Translations under genes and position numbers: made by a program
Part shown: in pieces, positions 18,601 through 27,484 of the stretch
Numbering within the stretch: the first letter of the stretch is position 1
Layout: each line of letters opens with the position of its first letter
DNA from: VRUE01 sp963705635
Lineage (GTDB): Bacteria > Actinomycetota > Thermoleophilia > Solirubrobacterales > 70-9
Assembly: GCA_963705635.1 (NCBI GenBank)
Contig: CAVPKH010000004.1
Span: 1,054,001-1,118,000, forward strand
DNA length: 64,000 nucleotides
Reading direction: 5' to 3'
Notes under the pieces: generated by a model
Seen by the model: only the letters and a program-made list of their open reading frames with translations
What the model was told of the DNA's origin: nothing
Databases searched by the model: none

Positions 18601-20293
18601 GAGGACGTTCTCGAGCTGCTCGCGGGAGAGCTCGTGGAAGGGCTCTGACGCGGTGACCAGCTGCTCGACCTCGTCGACGTCCCACTCGTCCAGGGCCGCC
18701 ATCGCGACCAGCTGCTGGGCGAGCACGTCGAGCGGGTTCTGCGGGATCACCGTCTCCTCGATCGCCCCTTCGCGCATGCGCCGCGCGACGACGGCGCACT
18801 CGAGCAGGTCGGCGCGGAACTTGGGGAAGATGCGGCCGCGCGAGACCTCGCCCAGCGAGTGCCCGGCGCGGCCGACGCGCTGCAGGCCGCGGCTGACCGA
18901 CTTCGGCGACTCGACCTGGATCACCAGGTCGACGGCGCCCATGTCGATCCCCAGCTCCAGGGAGGACGTCGCGACCAGGCAGGGGAGCTGGCCGGACTTC
19001 AACAGCTCCTCGACCACCGTGCGCTCCTCGTGGCTCAGGGAGCCGTGGTGGGCTCGAGCGATCTCCTCGATGGCGCCTAGGCCGGCGGGTCCCGTCACAG
19101 CAGGGGACCCACCACCCCTTCCGGTCGCTAAAGCGGCGTGCTCAGGAGCGGATGGGTCTGATCCGTCGGGCTCGCTATCGCGAGGAGTTCCCGCCGGACC
19201 AGACCCATCCGCTCCCGCGTGCTCGGTAGCTGGGAGCTCCTGCTCGGGTTCGTCCAGGTGCAGCTCGTTCAAGCGCTTCGCCAGCCGCTCTGAAGCCCTT
19301 CTGTTGTTGACGAAGATGATCGTCGACGTGTGTTCCCTTACAAGCTTCAAAAGCTCGGGGTAAATCGCGGGCCAGATCGAGCGGACGTGGACCAGCGGCT
19401 CACCCTCTGGGGGGTTGCCGCCTGAGCTTGGGTAGGAAGCTGCGCCGGGATCCGCCATGTCCTCCACCGGCACGACGATCTCCAGATCCAGCTCCTTGGC
19501 CACCCCCGCGTCGACGATCCTGCACTCCCGCTTCGGACCCACCAGGAACCGAGCTATCCGCTCCAAGCGGCCGCTGCGTTGCGGAGAGACCGATCCGTTG
19601 GAGGACGGGCGCATCTGCGGCGGGTGGCGTCGCAGGGGGGACCGCCCCCGAGGAAGCTTTAGCTACCGCAGGGGGCGGTGGGTCCCCTGCGGCGACGGGC
19701 CCCGCCGCCCGATCCGCATGGTCCTTCACCAGGTGCTCAAGTCGCTCCAACGTCAGCGCCAAGTGCGAGCCCCGCTTGGACTGGGCCACCGCGTGGATCT
19801 CGTCGACGATCACCGCCTCGGTCGAGACGAGGATCTCGCGGACGCCCGAGGAGAGCATCAGGTAGAGCGACTCGGGGGTGGTGATCAGGATGTCGGGCGG
19901 GGTTTTGCGCATCGCCCGCCGTTCCGCCTGGCTCGTGTCGCCGGTGCGCAGCCCCACCGAGATATCGGCGCCGATGCCGCGCAGCGGCGCCCGCAGGTTG
20001 CGCTCGATGTCGTAGGAGAGCGCCTTCAGCGGCGAGACGTAGACGAGGCGAACGCCCTTGCCTAGCTCTGGCTCGCGCGACAGCTTGTCGATCCCCCAGA
20101 GGAAGCTGGCAAGGGTCTTGCCAGAGCCGGTGGGGGCGCAGATCAGCGCGTTGGCGCCGCTGGCAATCGCCTCCCAGCCACCAGCCTGCGCCGGGGTCGG
20201 CCCCTCGAAGGACGCCTCGAACCAGCGCCTGACCGGCGCGCTGAAGGGCGCCAGTGGGTCAGATCCTGCGGTCGCTTTCGCTTCGGTGGCCAA
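15601..20293 (-). CDS. lhr: Lhr-type large ATP-dependent DNA helicase, one frameshift and embedded repeats
   Basis: The span encodes about 1563 residues, near the usual Lhr length, if one extra base near 19565-19566 is removed. The N-terminal part (TTG start at 20293) has Walker A CAPTGSGKTLAS, DEIH (VDEIHAVAQSKRG) and SAT (GLSATQRPL); directly after RPL the frame changes, and the other frame continues with LERIARFLVGPKREC, the expected Lhr sequence. The distal part has VATSSLELGIDMG and QRVGRAGHSLG (motifs V and VI) and the long C-terminal Lhr body to KLTLAAR. Lhr acts in DNA repair, translocating 3' to 5' on ssDNA. Two low-complexity stretches that are absent from typical Lhr (about 38 and 65 residues) coincide with palindromic DNA repeats at 19631-19703 and 19086-19224. 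Confidence 0.88.
19086..19134. repeat. 49-base repeat inside lhr, copy A
   Basis: It begins CGGGTCCCGTCACAGCAGGG and ends CCGGTCGCTAAAGC, and contains its own stem (GGGTCCC 19087-19093 with GGGACCC 19104-19110). The reverse complement of 19656-19703 matches it with about eight mismatches and one gap. It encodes part of the low-complexity insert GRGGGSPAVTGPAG. Confidence 0.75.
19136..19224. mobile_element. MITE-like palindromic insert with 8-base direct repeats, in frame in lhr
   Basis: GGAGCGGATGGGTCTG at 19145-19160 is perfectly complementary to 19200-19215; a second, one-mismatch arm (19162-19170 with 19190-19198) extends the hairpin, leaving a short loop with CTCGC/GCGAG. The hairpin is bordered one base out on each side by the direct repeat GCGTGCTC (19136-19143 and 19217-19224), as a target-site duplication would be. 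Hairpin plus one repeat copy totals 81 bases, 27 codons, so the lhr frame is kept. Confidence 0.65.
19656..19703. repeat. 49-base repeat inside lhr, inverted copy B
   Basis: It begins GCTTTAGCTACCGCAGGGGG and ends GCGACGGGCCCC; reverse-complemented it aligns with copy A at 19086-19134. It also forms a larger imperfect hairpin with 19631-19649 (CGCAGGGG and GCCCCC segments). It encodes the insert GPVAAGDPPPPAVAKA of the helicase. Confidence 0.7.
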
Positions 20294-20371
20294 CCCACCG
20301 ATCTTACGCGGCGCTCACCTTGGGGTCCAGCCACCGCCGGATGCCGGCGAGGCACGGGGCCAAACTGGCGC

Positions 20372-21520
20372 TCAGCCCGGTCGGCCGCCGGCGAACTTGA
20401 CGTAGGCGAACCAGGACTGCTTTGGCACGAAGCCGGCGCCGAAGAGGCCGGTGCCGCCGCAGAAGTTGCAGCTGCCGGGCTGATCGTCGACCGAGAACCA
20501 GTAGACCCGCTGCAACTTCCATTTCGCCTGTTTCTGTTTGAACAGCTTGAAGGCGCCGTTGAGCTGGGTGACCTGGCCTTTCGGGCCTTTGGCGAAGTAG
20601 TCGCCCACCGATTGCGGTTCCGAGCTCCAGCCGATCTCGGTGATCCAGAGGCCCTTGCCCGCGTCGTGGTTGTCTTTCAGCACGGCGCGGAACTCTTCGA
20701 TGTCCGGAGCCAGCTGCTGGTACGCGGTCGTGTACGGATGCAGGGCGACGCCGCTGAACTTGTTCTTGATCCCCGGCGTGGTCTTGTAGAGCTGATCGAG
20801 GAAATCGGTGGCGAAGTAGGCCTGCGGCGGCTTCTTTTTGAATTCCGCCTGCTTGGGCCGGGCGAACATGCCGCCGAGGATCAGCTTCGCCCCCGGATCG
20901 ACGCTCTTGATCGCGCTGGAGGAGATGTTGACCAGCTTGCCGTAGTCGGCGGGGCTCGGCCTGACCACGAAGTACATGAAGTTCTGCTCGTTCCAGATCT
21001 GCCAGGTGCGGATCGGGCGTTCGGACAGAGCGGGATTCGCGGCCCAGAAGGCGCCACCGGGGCCGTAGCGACCGACCACGATCCTGAGGAAGTTTTCCCA
21101 GGCGGCGCGCTGGGCAGCGGTCTTGACCGGCAGCGTCTTCGGCGCCCTGACGCTGCCGTGCGAGCCGGGCACAGCCACCGACGCCACGGCCCAGGATGGC
21201 GCGTTGTAGATGAAGGGCAGGACGTCGATGCCGGCCTGGGCGGCGCCGGAGACAAGGCGATCCACGGGGGAGAAATCCGTCACTCCGGGAGCGGTTTCGA
21301 TTGCGCCCCAGCCGACTGGGATCCGCACGCTGTCGACCCCGCCCGCATGCAGGCGCTGGAACTCTTCAACCGTGGGCGTGGCCTGCGGCGACACCCCCCA
21401 GAAGTTGGCGGGGATGGCCGCGGCCGGGGACGCCGTCACGGCAATCCCCGCTGCGGCGATCGCCAGAGCCGCTACCCAGGCACGCGCCTGCCCCAATGGG
21501 CGCTTCCGCTTCCGCTCCAT
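20372..21520 (-). CDS. Secreted clan GH-A glycoside hydrolase (GH39/GH5-like), paralogue 1
   Basis: The 382-residue protein has a signal peptide (basic N-terminus, WVAALAIAAAGIAVTASPAAA). It is a TIM-barrel glycosidase: FWGVSPQATPTVEEFQRL at strand 1, the acid/base Glu in RTWQIWNEQNFMYF, and the nucleophile Glu in GLWITEIGWSSEP. The C-terminus has a paired-cysteine motif, GSCNFCGGTGLFGAGF, then a Trp/Tyr-rich end and GGRPG. A full-length paralogue lies at 58510-59661 on the same strand and has the same motifs, so the two frame the glycan locus. Both probably hydrolyse or remodel an extracellular glycan. The substrate is unknown. Confidence 0.83.
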   Translation of the reverse strand: MERKRKRPLGQARAWVAALAIAAAGIAVTASPAAAIPANFWGVSPQATPTVEEFQRLHAGGVDSVRIPVGWGAIETAPGVTDFSPVDRLVSGAAQAGIDVLPFIYNAPSWAVASVAVPGSHGSVRAPKTLPVKTAAQRAAWENFLRIVVGRYGPGGAFWAANPALSERPIRTWQIWNEQNFMYFVVRPSPADYGKLVNISSSAIKSVDPGAKLILGGMFARPKQAEFKKKPPQAYFATDFLDQLYKTTPGIKNKFSGVALHPYTTAYQQLAPDIEEFRAVLKDNHDAGKGLWITEIGWSSEPQSVGDYFAKGPKGQVTQLNGAFKLFKQKQAKWKLQRVYWFSVDDQPGSCNFCGGTGLFGAGFVPKQSWFAYVKFAGGRPG

Positions 21521-21521
21521 G

Positions 21522-22109
21522 TCAGCTCGCCTTCGGGGCGGGGGCCGAGGCGGTCGGTCCGCGGCGCTGGCGCTTCTGCCTGATCATCACGGCGCCGACC
21601 GAAATCGCAGCGAGAACAAGAATCGCGATCAGGATCGGAATCAGCGGCGAGGAGCTGCTGTCGCTCTTCTGCGAGGCGGGCGTGCCCTTTGCCTGGCTGG
21701 TGCCCTGCACCTGGCCATTCGCCTTGCCGTTGCCGCTGCCGCCTGGGCTACCCTGCCCGGTGCCGCCGCCATTGCCGTTGCCGTTGGTGGCTACCCCACC
21801 GCTCTTTTCAGTCGATTCGTCTTCCGGAGACCCAGCCGTTGATTCGTCCGAACCCTGCGAGCCCTTCGTCCCATCCGGCGCCGCCGCTCCGCCGTTATCC
21901 GCAGCTTTTGCGATCGGCGGACGTTTGTGTGAGGCCGGAACGTTTTCGCCTTCGGCCTTGGGGATAGCGTCGGAGTACTGCACACCGCTCGAGTCTTCCG
22001 CGTGAGCCAAAACGGGAAAGCAAGCCAATGCCAGCAGAGCAATCACTGACATCAACGAAGCAAGGCGGCCCAGGTTTGGGGCCGGGCGATGGCGCGTCCC
22101 GACGATCAT
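21522..22109 (-). CDS. Secreted/anchored Ser-Gly-rich protein with C-terminal TM segment
   Basis: I take the ATG at 22109, giving about 195 residues; the longer frame to 22340 runs antisense into the next gene. Structure: N-terminal signal (LMSVIALLALACFPVLAHA), a low-complexity Gly/Ser/Asn/Thr-rich extracellular region with no fold (NGNGNGGGTGQGSPGGSGNG), and one transmembrane helix (LIPILIAILVLAAISVGAVM) followed by a basic tail RQKRQRRGP. That is the topology of a surface protein tethered by a C-terminal helix. It stops one base before the glycosidase start at 21520, so the two are probably one operon. Function unknown. Confidence 0.7.
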   Translation of the reverse strand: MIVGTRHRPAPNLGRLASLMSVIALLALACFPVLAHAEDSSGVQYSDAIPKAEGENVPASHKRPPIAKAADNGGAAAPDGTKGSQGSDESTAGSPEDESTEKSGGVATNGNGNGGGTGQGSPGGSGNGKANGQVQGTSQAKGTPASQKSDSSSSPLIPILIAILVLAAISVGAVMIRQKRQRRGPTASAPAPKAS

Positions 22110-22159
22110 CGGCCGGAAGGTTAGACCAAACGGCGGCGTTGCTCGCGCCAGTCGCGCTG

Positions 22160-24047
22160 ATGGTCGGCCTCGCCCTTGCTGGAGGCGGCTTTGACGTGGG
22201 CAGTCGTCACATCGCCGGCTTGGCGGTGTGGCTGGTAGTCGTCGCCCTACTGGTCTTCGGCGCGGGCTCAGCGGCGAAGCTAGAGAGGCCCCTGTACCTG
22301 GCAGGCGGACTGATCGTCTGTCTGTCTCTTCTCTGTGCAATCTCTTCCCTTTGGTCGGGGTCGGTTGAGCTGAGCGTGATCGAGGCAGACCGCGTTCTGG
22401 TCTACCTGGGTTTCTTCCTTGCCGCGTTCCTCATCGCCCAAACCGACGAAAGGCGCCAACGTTTCGCTGAAGGCTTGGCAATTGCCGCCGCCCTGGTCGT
22501 CCTCCTCGGTCTGGGCAGCCGTCTCCTGCCTCATGTGATGAACGTCACAGATTCACTCGGCACCGGGCCGCGCCTGCGCTACCCGCTTGGCTACTGGAAC
22601 GCGAACGGGGCCCTGTTCGGCATCGGCGTCGCCCTGCTGCTCTGGACCAGCCGGCGCGCCACCTGGGCGGCGCTGCGCTGGTTCTCGGTGGCGATGATCC
22701 CGGCGGCGCTCCTCGCCCTCTACTTCACCTACTCGCGCGGTGGCCTGCTCTCGCTCCTCGTCGCGTCCGGCTGCCTGATCGCCCTCTCGAGGGATCGGCT
22801 TTGGCTGCTGGCGACGCTGGCGATCGGCGCCCTGGGGGCACTGCCAGCGGTGCTCGCCGTGCAGGAACGCCGCGGCCTCGCCGACAACCTCGTCGGCCAG
22901 GCCAGCGTCGACCAGGGCGCCACGGTCCTGCTCGTCCTGCTCGGCGGCATCGCCCTCTCGCTGCTCCTCTTCACCCTGCTGCGCCTGCTGGAGGAGCGCG
23001 AAGGTCGCGTCACCGGGCGGGCGCTGGCGATCTCCCGCAGCCCGGGCGTGCTCAGGGGCGTGGCGCTGACCGGCGCCGTGCTCGCGATCGTCGCCGTGGC
23101 CGCGGTCGGGGGGCGCGCCTGGCACCAGTTCTCCAGCTCCGACATCCAGTTCCCCAACGACCCCAAGCAGCACTTTGCCGACCTTTCCGGCGCCGGTCGC
23201 CACGACTTCTGGCGGGTTGCGATCGAGGCCTTCGAAGAAAAGCCGGCCCTAGGCCACGGGGCGGGGACCTACCAGTTCTCCTGGGAGCAGCACCGCTCGA
23301 TCGAACTGCCCGTTCATGACGCTCACTCGCTCTACCTGGAGGCGTTCGCCGAGCTGGGCGCCGTCGGCGGGCTCCTAGTGCTGGCGCTGGTCGCAACGCT
23401 GCTCTGGACCGCCTTTGCCGCCTGGCGAGCGGCGCCCCACCCCCAGCGCGAGCGCTACGCGGCGCTGCTGGCGGCGATGCTCGCCTTCGCCGTTGGCGCC
23501 GCCTTCGACTGGTTCTGGGAAATCCCCGGCCTGGGAGCGATCTTCTTCCTCGCCGGTGGGGTGGTCGTGGCGGCGCGCTGCGCTCAGATCGCCGCCGACC
23601 CGCGGCGCGACGGCGCCGATACCGAGGGTCGCCGCTACGGCTTTGCCGTCGCCGGCATCGTCCTGGCCTGGGTCGCGGCGATCGCCCTGGTCGGGCCACT
23701 GCTGGTCGAGCGCGAGATCGACTCGAGCCAGGCCGCGGCGGCACGGAACGACTTCGGCGCCGCAATCGACCACGCCAGCACCGCCCGCTCGATCGAGCCC
23801 TGGGCGGCCTCGCCCTACGTCCAGCTCGGGCTGCTGACCGAGCGCCAGGGCGAACTACCCAGCCGCGATCGTCCACTTCACGCATGCGATCGAGCGCGAA
23901 GACCACAACTGGCAGTGGTTCTATCTGCGCTCCCGGGTAGAGCACGAGGCAGGCGACGAAAGGGCGGCGCTGGCGGACCTCGAACGGGCGCGCCGGCTCA
24001 ACCCAGAAGCGAGCTGCTTGCAATTGGCGGGGTGGAACTGCGGATGA
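22160..24047 (+). CDS. O-antigen ligase/polymerase-like membrane protein with TPR tail, frameshifted
   Basis: About 12 hydrophobic segments, then DAHSLYLEAFAELGAVGGLL (typical of Wzy/WaaL-type ligases with the conserved His) and a C-terminal TPR-like region. The frame changes by +1 near 23858-23861 (CCC run): after LTERQGEL the intact continuation is in the other frame, PAAIVHFTHAIEREDHNWQW up to a TGA at 24045-24047. Taken as one frame, an unrelated junk segment would instead join it to the next gene in a false 1171-codon ORF. The true product is about 628 residues; the exact start is unclear (ATG 22160 or upstream TTG 22139). It probably transfers or polymerises the glycan on the outer membrane face. 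Its end overlaps the next gene by ATGA. Confidence 0.75.
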
Positions 24048-25543
24048 GCGCCAAGGTCAAAGGGGATCCCAGGCCGGCTGAGGCCCGCGCGCCGGCGGCC
24101 TCCAGCGAGGATCGGCCAGAGCAAACCGAGCTGGCCGCGCGCCTGGGCTTGACCGGCCCGAGCGGGTCGCGTCGCCGCGGCGCGATGTTGCGACGGCTGC
24201 TCGCCGCCGGCGACTGGGTGGCGATTTTCGCGGCGCTCTGCGTCGCCACCGCCGTCACTTCGACCACGGACGTGGCCAAGCTCTTCTGGGCCGTTCTCTT
24301 CACCCCGGCCTGGCTGGTCGTGCTGAAGCTGCACGGGCTCTACGACAACGACCATCGTCGGATTCGCCACAGCACCCTCGACGAGCTGCCCTCGCTGGTC
24401 TCGGCCAGCGCCCTCGGCACGATCGTGCTCGACGGCCTGCTGGCCCTCAGCCCGGCCGGGCCGCTCTCGGCCAAGAGCGCGATCATCGTCGGCATCGGCG
24501 CCGTGCTCGCCTGCTTCGTGGCCCGCGCCGTGCTGCGCTTCACCTGGCAGCGCCTGACCGGGGTCGCGATGGGCCTCGTCATCGGCCCGGCGGCGATGGT
24601 CGACGTGATCGCCCGGCGGATCTCCACTCACCCGGAGGCGCGCCTGCGGCTGGTCGGCTACCTCTCGGCGCCACTCGACAAGGACCGCCGCGCCTCGCTG
24701 CCGCGACTTGGATCGATCGAAGAGATCTCGCGGGTGGCGCGCGAGCACAACGTCGAGCGGGTCGTCGTCACCGACCAGGAGATGAGCGAGGTCGACGCCG
24801 AGCACCTGATCGCGGAGTGCAAGGCGGCGGGCCTGGGGCTCACCCTGCTGCCCAAGCACTACGGCCTGCTCGGGCCCGGGATCGAGTTCAACCGGCTCGC
24901 CGAGCTGCCGGTGCTCGACTTCCGCTTCTCCGACCCGCCGCGCTCGACGCTGGCGCTGAAGCGGGGACTCGACCTGCTCGTCTCCGGTCTGATGCTGACG
25001 CTGCTCTCGCCGTTGCTGGCGGTGATCGCCATCTTCATCGTCGTCGACTCGGGCACCCCGGTCTTCTTCCGCCAGAAGCGCGCCGGCAAGGACGGGGCGC
25101 CTTTCACGATGCTGAAGTTCCGCACCATGGTCGCCGACGCCGAGGAGCGGCTGGCGGAGTTCGTCGACCTCGAGAAGCTCGACGAGCCGGCGTTCAAGAT
25201 CCCCGACGATCCGCGGGTCACCCGCGCCGGCCGCCTGCTGCGCCGCACCAGCCTCGACGAGCTGCCGCAGCTGATCAACGTGCTGAGGGGCGACATGTCG
25301 CTGGTCGGGCCACGCCCGGAGGAGGAAGCCGTGGTCGCCCTCTATGACGAGCGCCAGCGCGCCCGCCTGGCGATCAAGCCGGGCCTGACCGGGCCGATGC
25401 AGGTTTACGGCCGCGGCGACCTCACCTTCGAGGAGCGGCTGGCGATGGAGCGCGACTACCTCGACAACCTCTCGGTGACCGGCGACCTGGCGATCCTCTT
25501 GCGCACGCCGCGGGCGATCGTCCGCGGCGACGGCGCCTACTAG
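24044..25543 (+). CDS. Polyprenyl-phosphate sugar-1-phosphate transferase (WbaP/ExoY-type)
   Basis: The 499-residue protein begins at the ATG overlapping the preceding stop (ATGA). N-terminal TM helices (WVAIFAALCVATAV) and a Rossmann-like cytosolic domain (GLVIGPAAMVDVIARRISTH) are followed by the catalytic bacterial-transferase domain: LKRGLDLLVSGLMLTLLSPL, PVFFRQKRAGKDG, MLKFRTM, and SLVGPRPEEEAV. It starts glycan assembly by linking a sugar-1-P to undecaprenyl phosphate at the membrane. The first sugar is not deducible. The GT2 gene starts 12 bases further on. Confidence 0.93.
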   Translation: MSAKVKGDPRPAEARAPAASSEDRPEQTELAARLGLTGPSGSRRRGAMLRRLLAAGDWVAIFAALCVATAVTSTTDVAKLFWAVLFTPAWLVVLKLHGLYDNDHRRIRHSTLDELPSLVSASALGTIVLDGLLALSPAGPLSAKSAIIVGIGAVLACFVARAVLRFTWQRLTGVAMGLVIGPAAMVDVIARRISTHPEARLRLVGYLSAPLDKDRRASLPRLGSIEEISRVAREHNVERVVVTDQEMSEVDAEHLIAECKAAGLGLTLLPKHYGLLGPGIEFNRLAELPVLDFRFSDPPRSTLALKRGLDLLVSGLMLTLLSPLLAVIAIFIVVDSGTPVFFRQKRAGKDGAPFTMLKFRTMVADAEERLAEFVDLEKLDEPAFKIPDDPRVTRAGRLLRRTSLDELPQLINVLRGDMSLVGPRPEEEAVVALYDERQRARLAIKPGLTGPMQVYGRGDLTFEERLAMERDYLDNLSVTGDLAILLRTPRAIVRGDGAY

Positions 25544-25554
25544 AGAATCCAGCG

Positions 25555-26430
25555 ATGCCTCCCCAGCTTGACCTCGAGGTCGTCGTCGTCAGCCACGGCG
25601 CCGAAGAGCTGCTGCGGCGCTGTCTGCGCTCGCTGGGCGAGCACCCGGCGACTGGAACGATGCGGGTCACCGTGGTCGACAGCGGCAGCACCGACTCGAC
25701 CCCCGACATGGTCGAGCGCGAGTTCGAGGCGGTGCGGCTGATCCGCCGCGAGAACATCGGCTTCTCGGCCGCCAACAACGTCGTCCTGCGCGAGGACGAG
25801 GCGGCCGCCGTGCTGCTGCTCAACCCCGACACCGAGGTCTACGCCGGCACCCTCGACGCCGCCCTGGCGCGGCTGCGCTCGGAGGAGCGGATCGGCATGG
25901 TCGGCTGCAAGCTGGTGACCGAGTCGGGCGAGCTCGACCACGCCTGCAAGCGCTCCTTCCCCACCCCGCTAAGCGCCCTCGCCCACTTCACCGGGATCGG
26001 CCGCGGCGGCGACGCCTCGGAGGCCCTGAGCCAGTACCGGGCGACCCACCTCGGCGACGACGAGCCGGGCGAGGTCGACGCCGTCAACGGCGCCTTCATG
26101 CTCTGCCGCGCCGAGGCGGTGCGCGAGGTCGGCCTGCTCGACGAGGGCTACTGGCTCTACATGGAGGACCTCGACTGGTGCCGGCGCTTCTGGCAGGTCG
26201 GCTGGAAGGTCTTCTACGAGCCGGCGGGCGTCGCCCTGCACGTCAAGGGCGGCTCCAGCGGCAAGCGCCGCGCCCCCAAACAGGAGATCGCCTTCCACCG
26301 CGGCATGGGCCGCTTCTACCGCCGCTTCGACGCCGCCGAGCACAACCCGCTGGTCAACGCAGCCGTCTACGCCGGCATCGGAGCCAAGCTGGCCACGAGC
26401 CTGGCAATCACCGCCGCGCGCGGCCGCTGA
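25555..26430 (+). CDS. Glycosyltransferase family 2 (WbbL/rhamnosyltransferase-like)
   Basis: The 291-residue protein has a GT-A fold: LEVVVVSHGAEELLRRC, VVDSGSTDSTPDM, GFSAANN, then LLLNPDTEVYAGTL (the metal-binding DxD context) and MEDLDWCRRFWQVGW as the acceptor/base region. This pattern is common to the WbbL rhamnosyltransferases, in agreement with the rml genes directly downstream. It follows the priming transferase by 12 bases. A 49-base palindrome starts at its stop codon. Confidence 0.88.
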   Translation: MPPQLDLEVVVVSHGAEELLRRCLRSLGEHPATGTMRVTVVDSGSTDSTPDMVEREFEAVRLIRRENIGFSAANNVVLREDEAAAVLLLNPDTEVYAGTLDAALARLRSEERIGMVGCKLVTESGELDHACKRSFPTPLSALAHFTGIGRGGDASEALSQYRATHLGDDEPGEVDAVNGAFMLCRAEAVREVGLLDEGYWLYMEDLDWCRRFWQVGWKVFYEPAGVALHVKGGSSGKRRAPKQEIAFHRGMGRFYRRFDAAEHNPLVNAAVYAGIGAKLATSLAITAARGR

Positions 26431-26477
26431 TGCGAATCAAGTTCTCGATGTATTTCATTGAGAACTTGATTCGCGTC
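26429..26477. repeat. 49-base palindrome, copy 2
   Basis: Arms 26429-26450 and 26456-26477 pair over 22 bases with two G-T wobbles and a 5-base loop TATTT. It matches copy 1 (9448-9496) in length and in both arms, sharing GCGAATCAAGTTCTC and GAGAACTTGATTCGCGTC. The loop differs, while pairing is kept by wobble. It starts at the stop of the GT2 gene, before convergent rmlB. Confidence 0.85.
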
Positions 26478-26500
26478 CCGGACTTGCGGCCGCTGATGCC

Positions 26501-27484
26501 TCAGCCGAGCGCTCGGCCGTACTGCTTTTCGTAGTACTCGCGGTACTCGCCGGAGCGGATCGGGCCCCACCAGTCCTCGTTGTCGCGGTACCACTGCACG
26601 GTGCGCTCGAGGCCCTCGGCGAAGCGCACCTGGGCCTCCCAGCCGAGCTGCTCGCGGATCTTGTCGCTGCCCAGCGAGTAGCGGCGGTCGTGGCCGGGGC
26701 GATCCTGGACGTACTCGATCAGTGACTCGTCGCCGCCGGTCAGCGCGATCACCCGCTTGACCACCTCGATGTTCTCGCACTCGTCGGGACCGCCGACGTT
26801 GTAGGCCTCGCCGGGGCGCCCCCGCTCCAGCACCGTATGGATGCCGCGGCAGAAGTCCTCGACGTAGAGCCAGTTGCGAACCTGTCGGCCGTCGCCGTAG
26901 ACCGGCAGGGAGTCGCCGTGGACGGCGTTCAGCACCATCAGCGGGATCAGCTTCTCCGGGTACTGGCGCGGGCCGTAGTTGTTGGAGCCGCGGCAGATCA
27001 CCGCCTCGAGGCCGTAGGTGTGGAAGTGGGCGGAGACGAGCAGGTCACCGGCGGTCTTGGTCGCCGAGTAGGGCGAGGAGGGGTCGAGCGGCGAGGACTC
27101 GGTGAAGGAGCCCTGCTCGATCGAGCCGTAGACCTCGTCGGTGGAGACCTGCAGGTAGCGGCCGACGCCGAGCTCGCGGGCGGCGTCGAGCAGGGTGCCG
27201 GTGCCGATCAGGTGGGTGCGGGCGAAGGCGTCCTGATCGTCGATCGAGCGGTCGACGTGGGACTCGGCGGCGAAGTTGACGACGGCGTCGCAGCCCTCCA
27301 TCGCCTCGCGCACGACCACCGGGTCCTCGATCGCGCCGACCACCAAGTCGGTGCCCTCGGGCAGGTTCTCGCGGCGGCCGGCGTAGGTGAGCTTGTCGAG
27401 CACCCGCACCTCGTGCTCGCCCGAGACCAGGCGCACGTAGGTGGAGCCGATGAAGCCGGCGGCGCCGGTGACCAGGAGCTTCAT
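26501..27484 (-). CDS. rmlB: dTDP-glucose 4,6-dehydratase
   Basis: The 327-residue SDR has the NAD motif TGAAGFIGSTYVRLV, the active-site STDEVYGSIEQGSF and the catalytic YSATKTAGDLLV, followed by RGSNNYGPRQYPEKLIP, a strong RmlB signature. It converts dTDP-glucose to dTDP-4-keto-6-deoxyglucose, step two of dTDP-L-rhamnose synthesis. Its ATG overlaps the rmlD stop (ATGA), so rmlA-rmlD-rmlB form one leftward operon. Confidence 0.96.
   Translation of the reverse strand: MKLLVTGAAGFIGSTYVRLVSGEHEVRVLDKLTYAGRRENLPEGTDLVVGAIEDPVVVREAMEGCDAVVNFAAESHVDRSIDDQDAFARTHLIGTGTLLDAARELGVGRYLQVSTDEVYGSIEQGSFTESSPLDPSSPYSATKTAGDLLVSAHFHTYGLEAVICRGSNNYGPRQYPEKLIPLMVLNAVHGDSLPVYGDGRQVRNWLYVEDFCRGIHTVLERGRPGEAYNVGGPDECENIEVVKRVIALTGGDESLIEYVQDRPGHDRRYSLGSDKIREQLGWEAQVRFAEGLERTVQWYRDNEDWWGPIRSGEYREYYEKQYGRALG

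Noticed and set aside
16405..18648. 747-codon plus-strand open frame
   Set aside because: Antisense to lhr, low-complexity, no recognisable motif or ribosome site.
22028..25543. Single 1171-residue ligase-transferase fusion
   Set aside because: The joining segment is out of frame with the TPR-like tail; a TGA/ATG overlap at 24044-24047 shows two genes with a frame error in the first.
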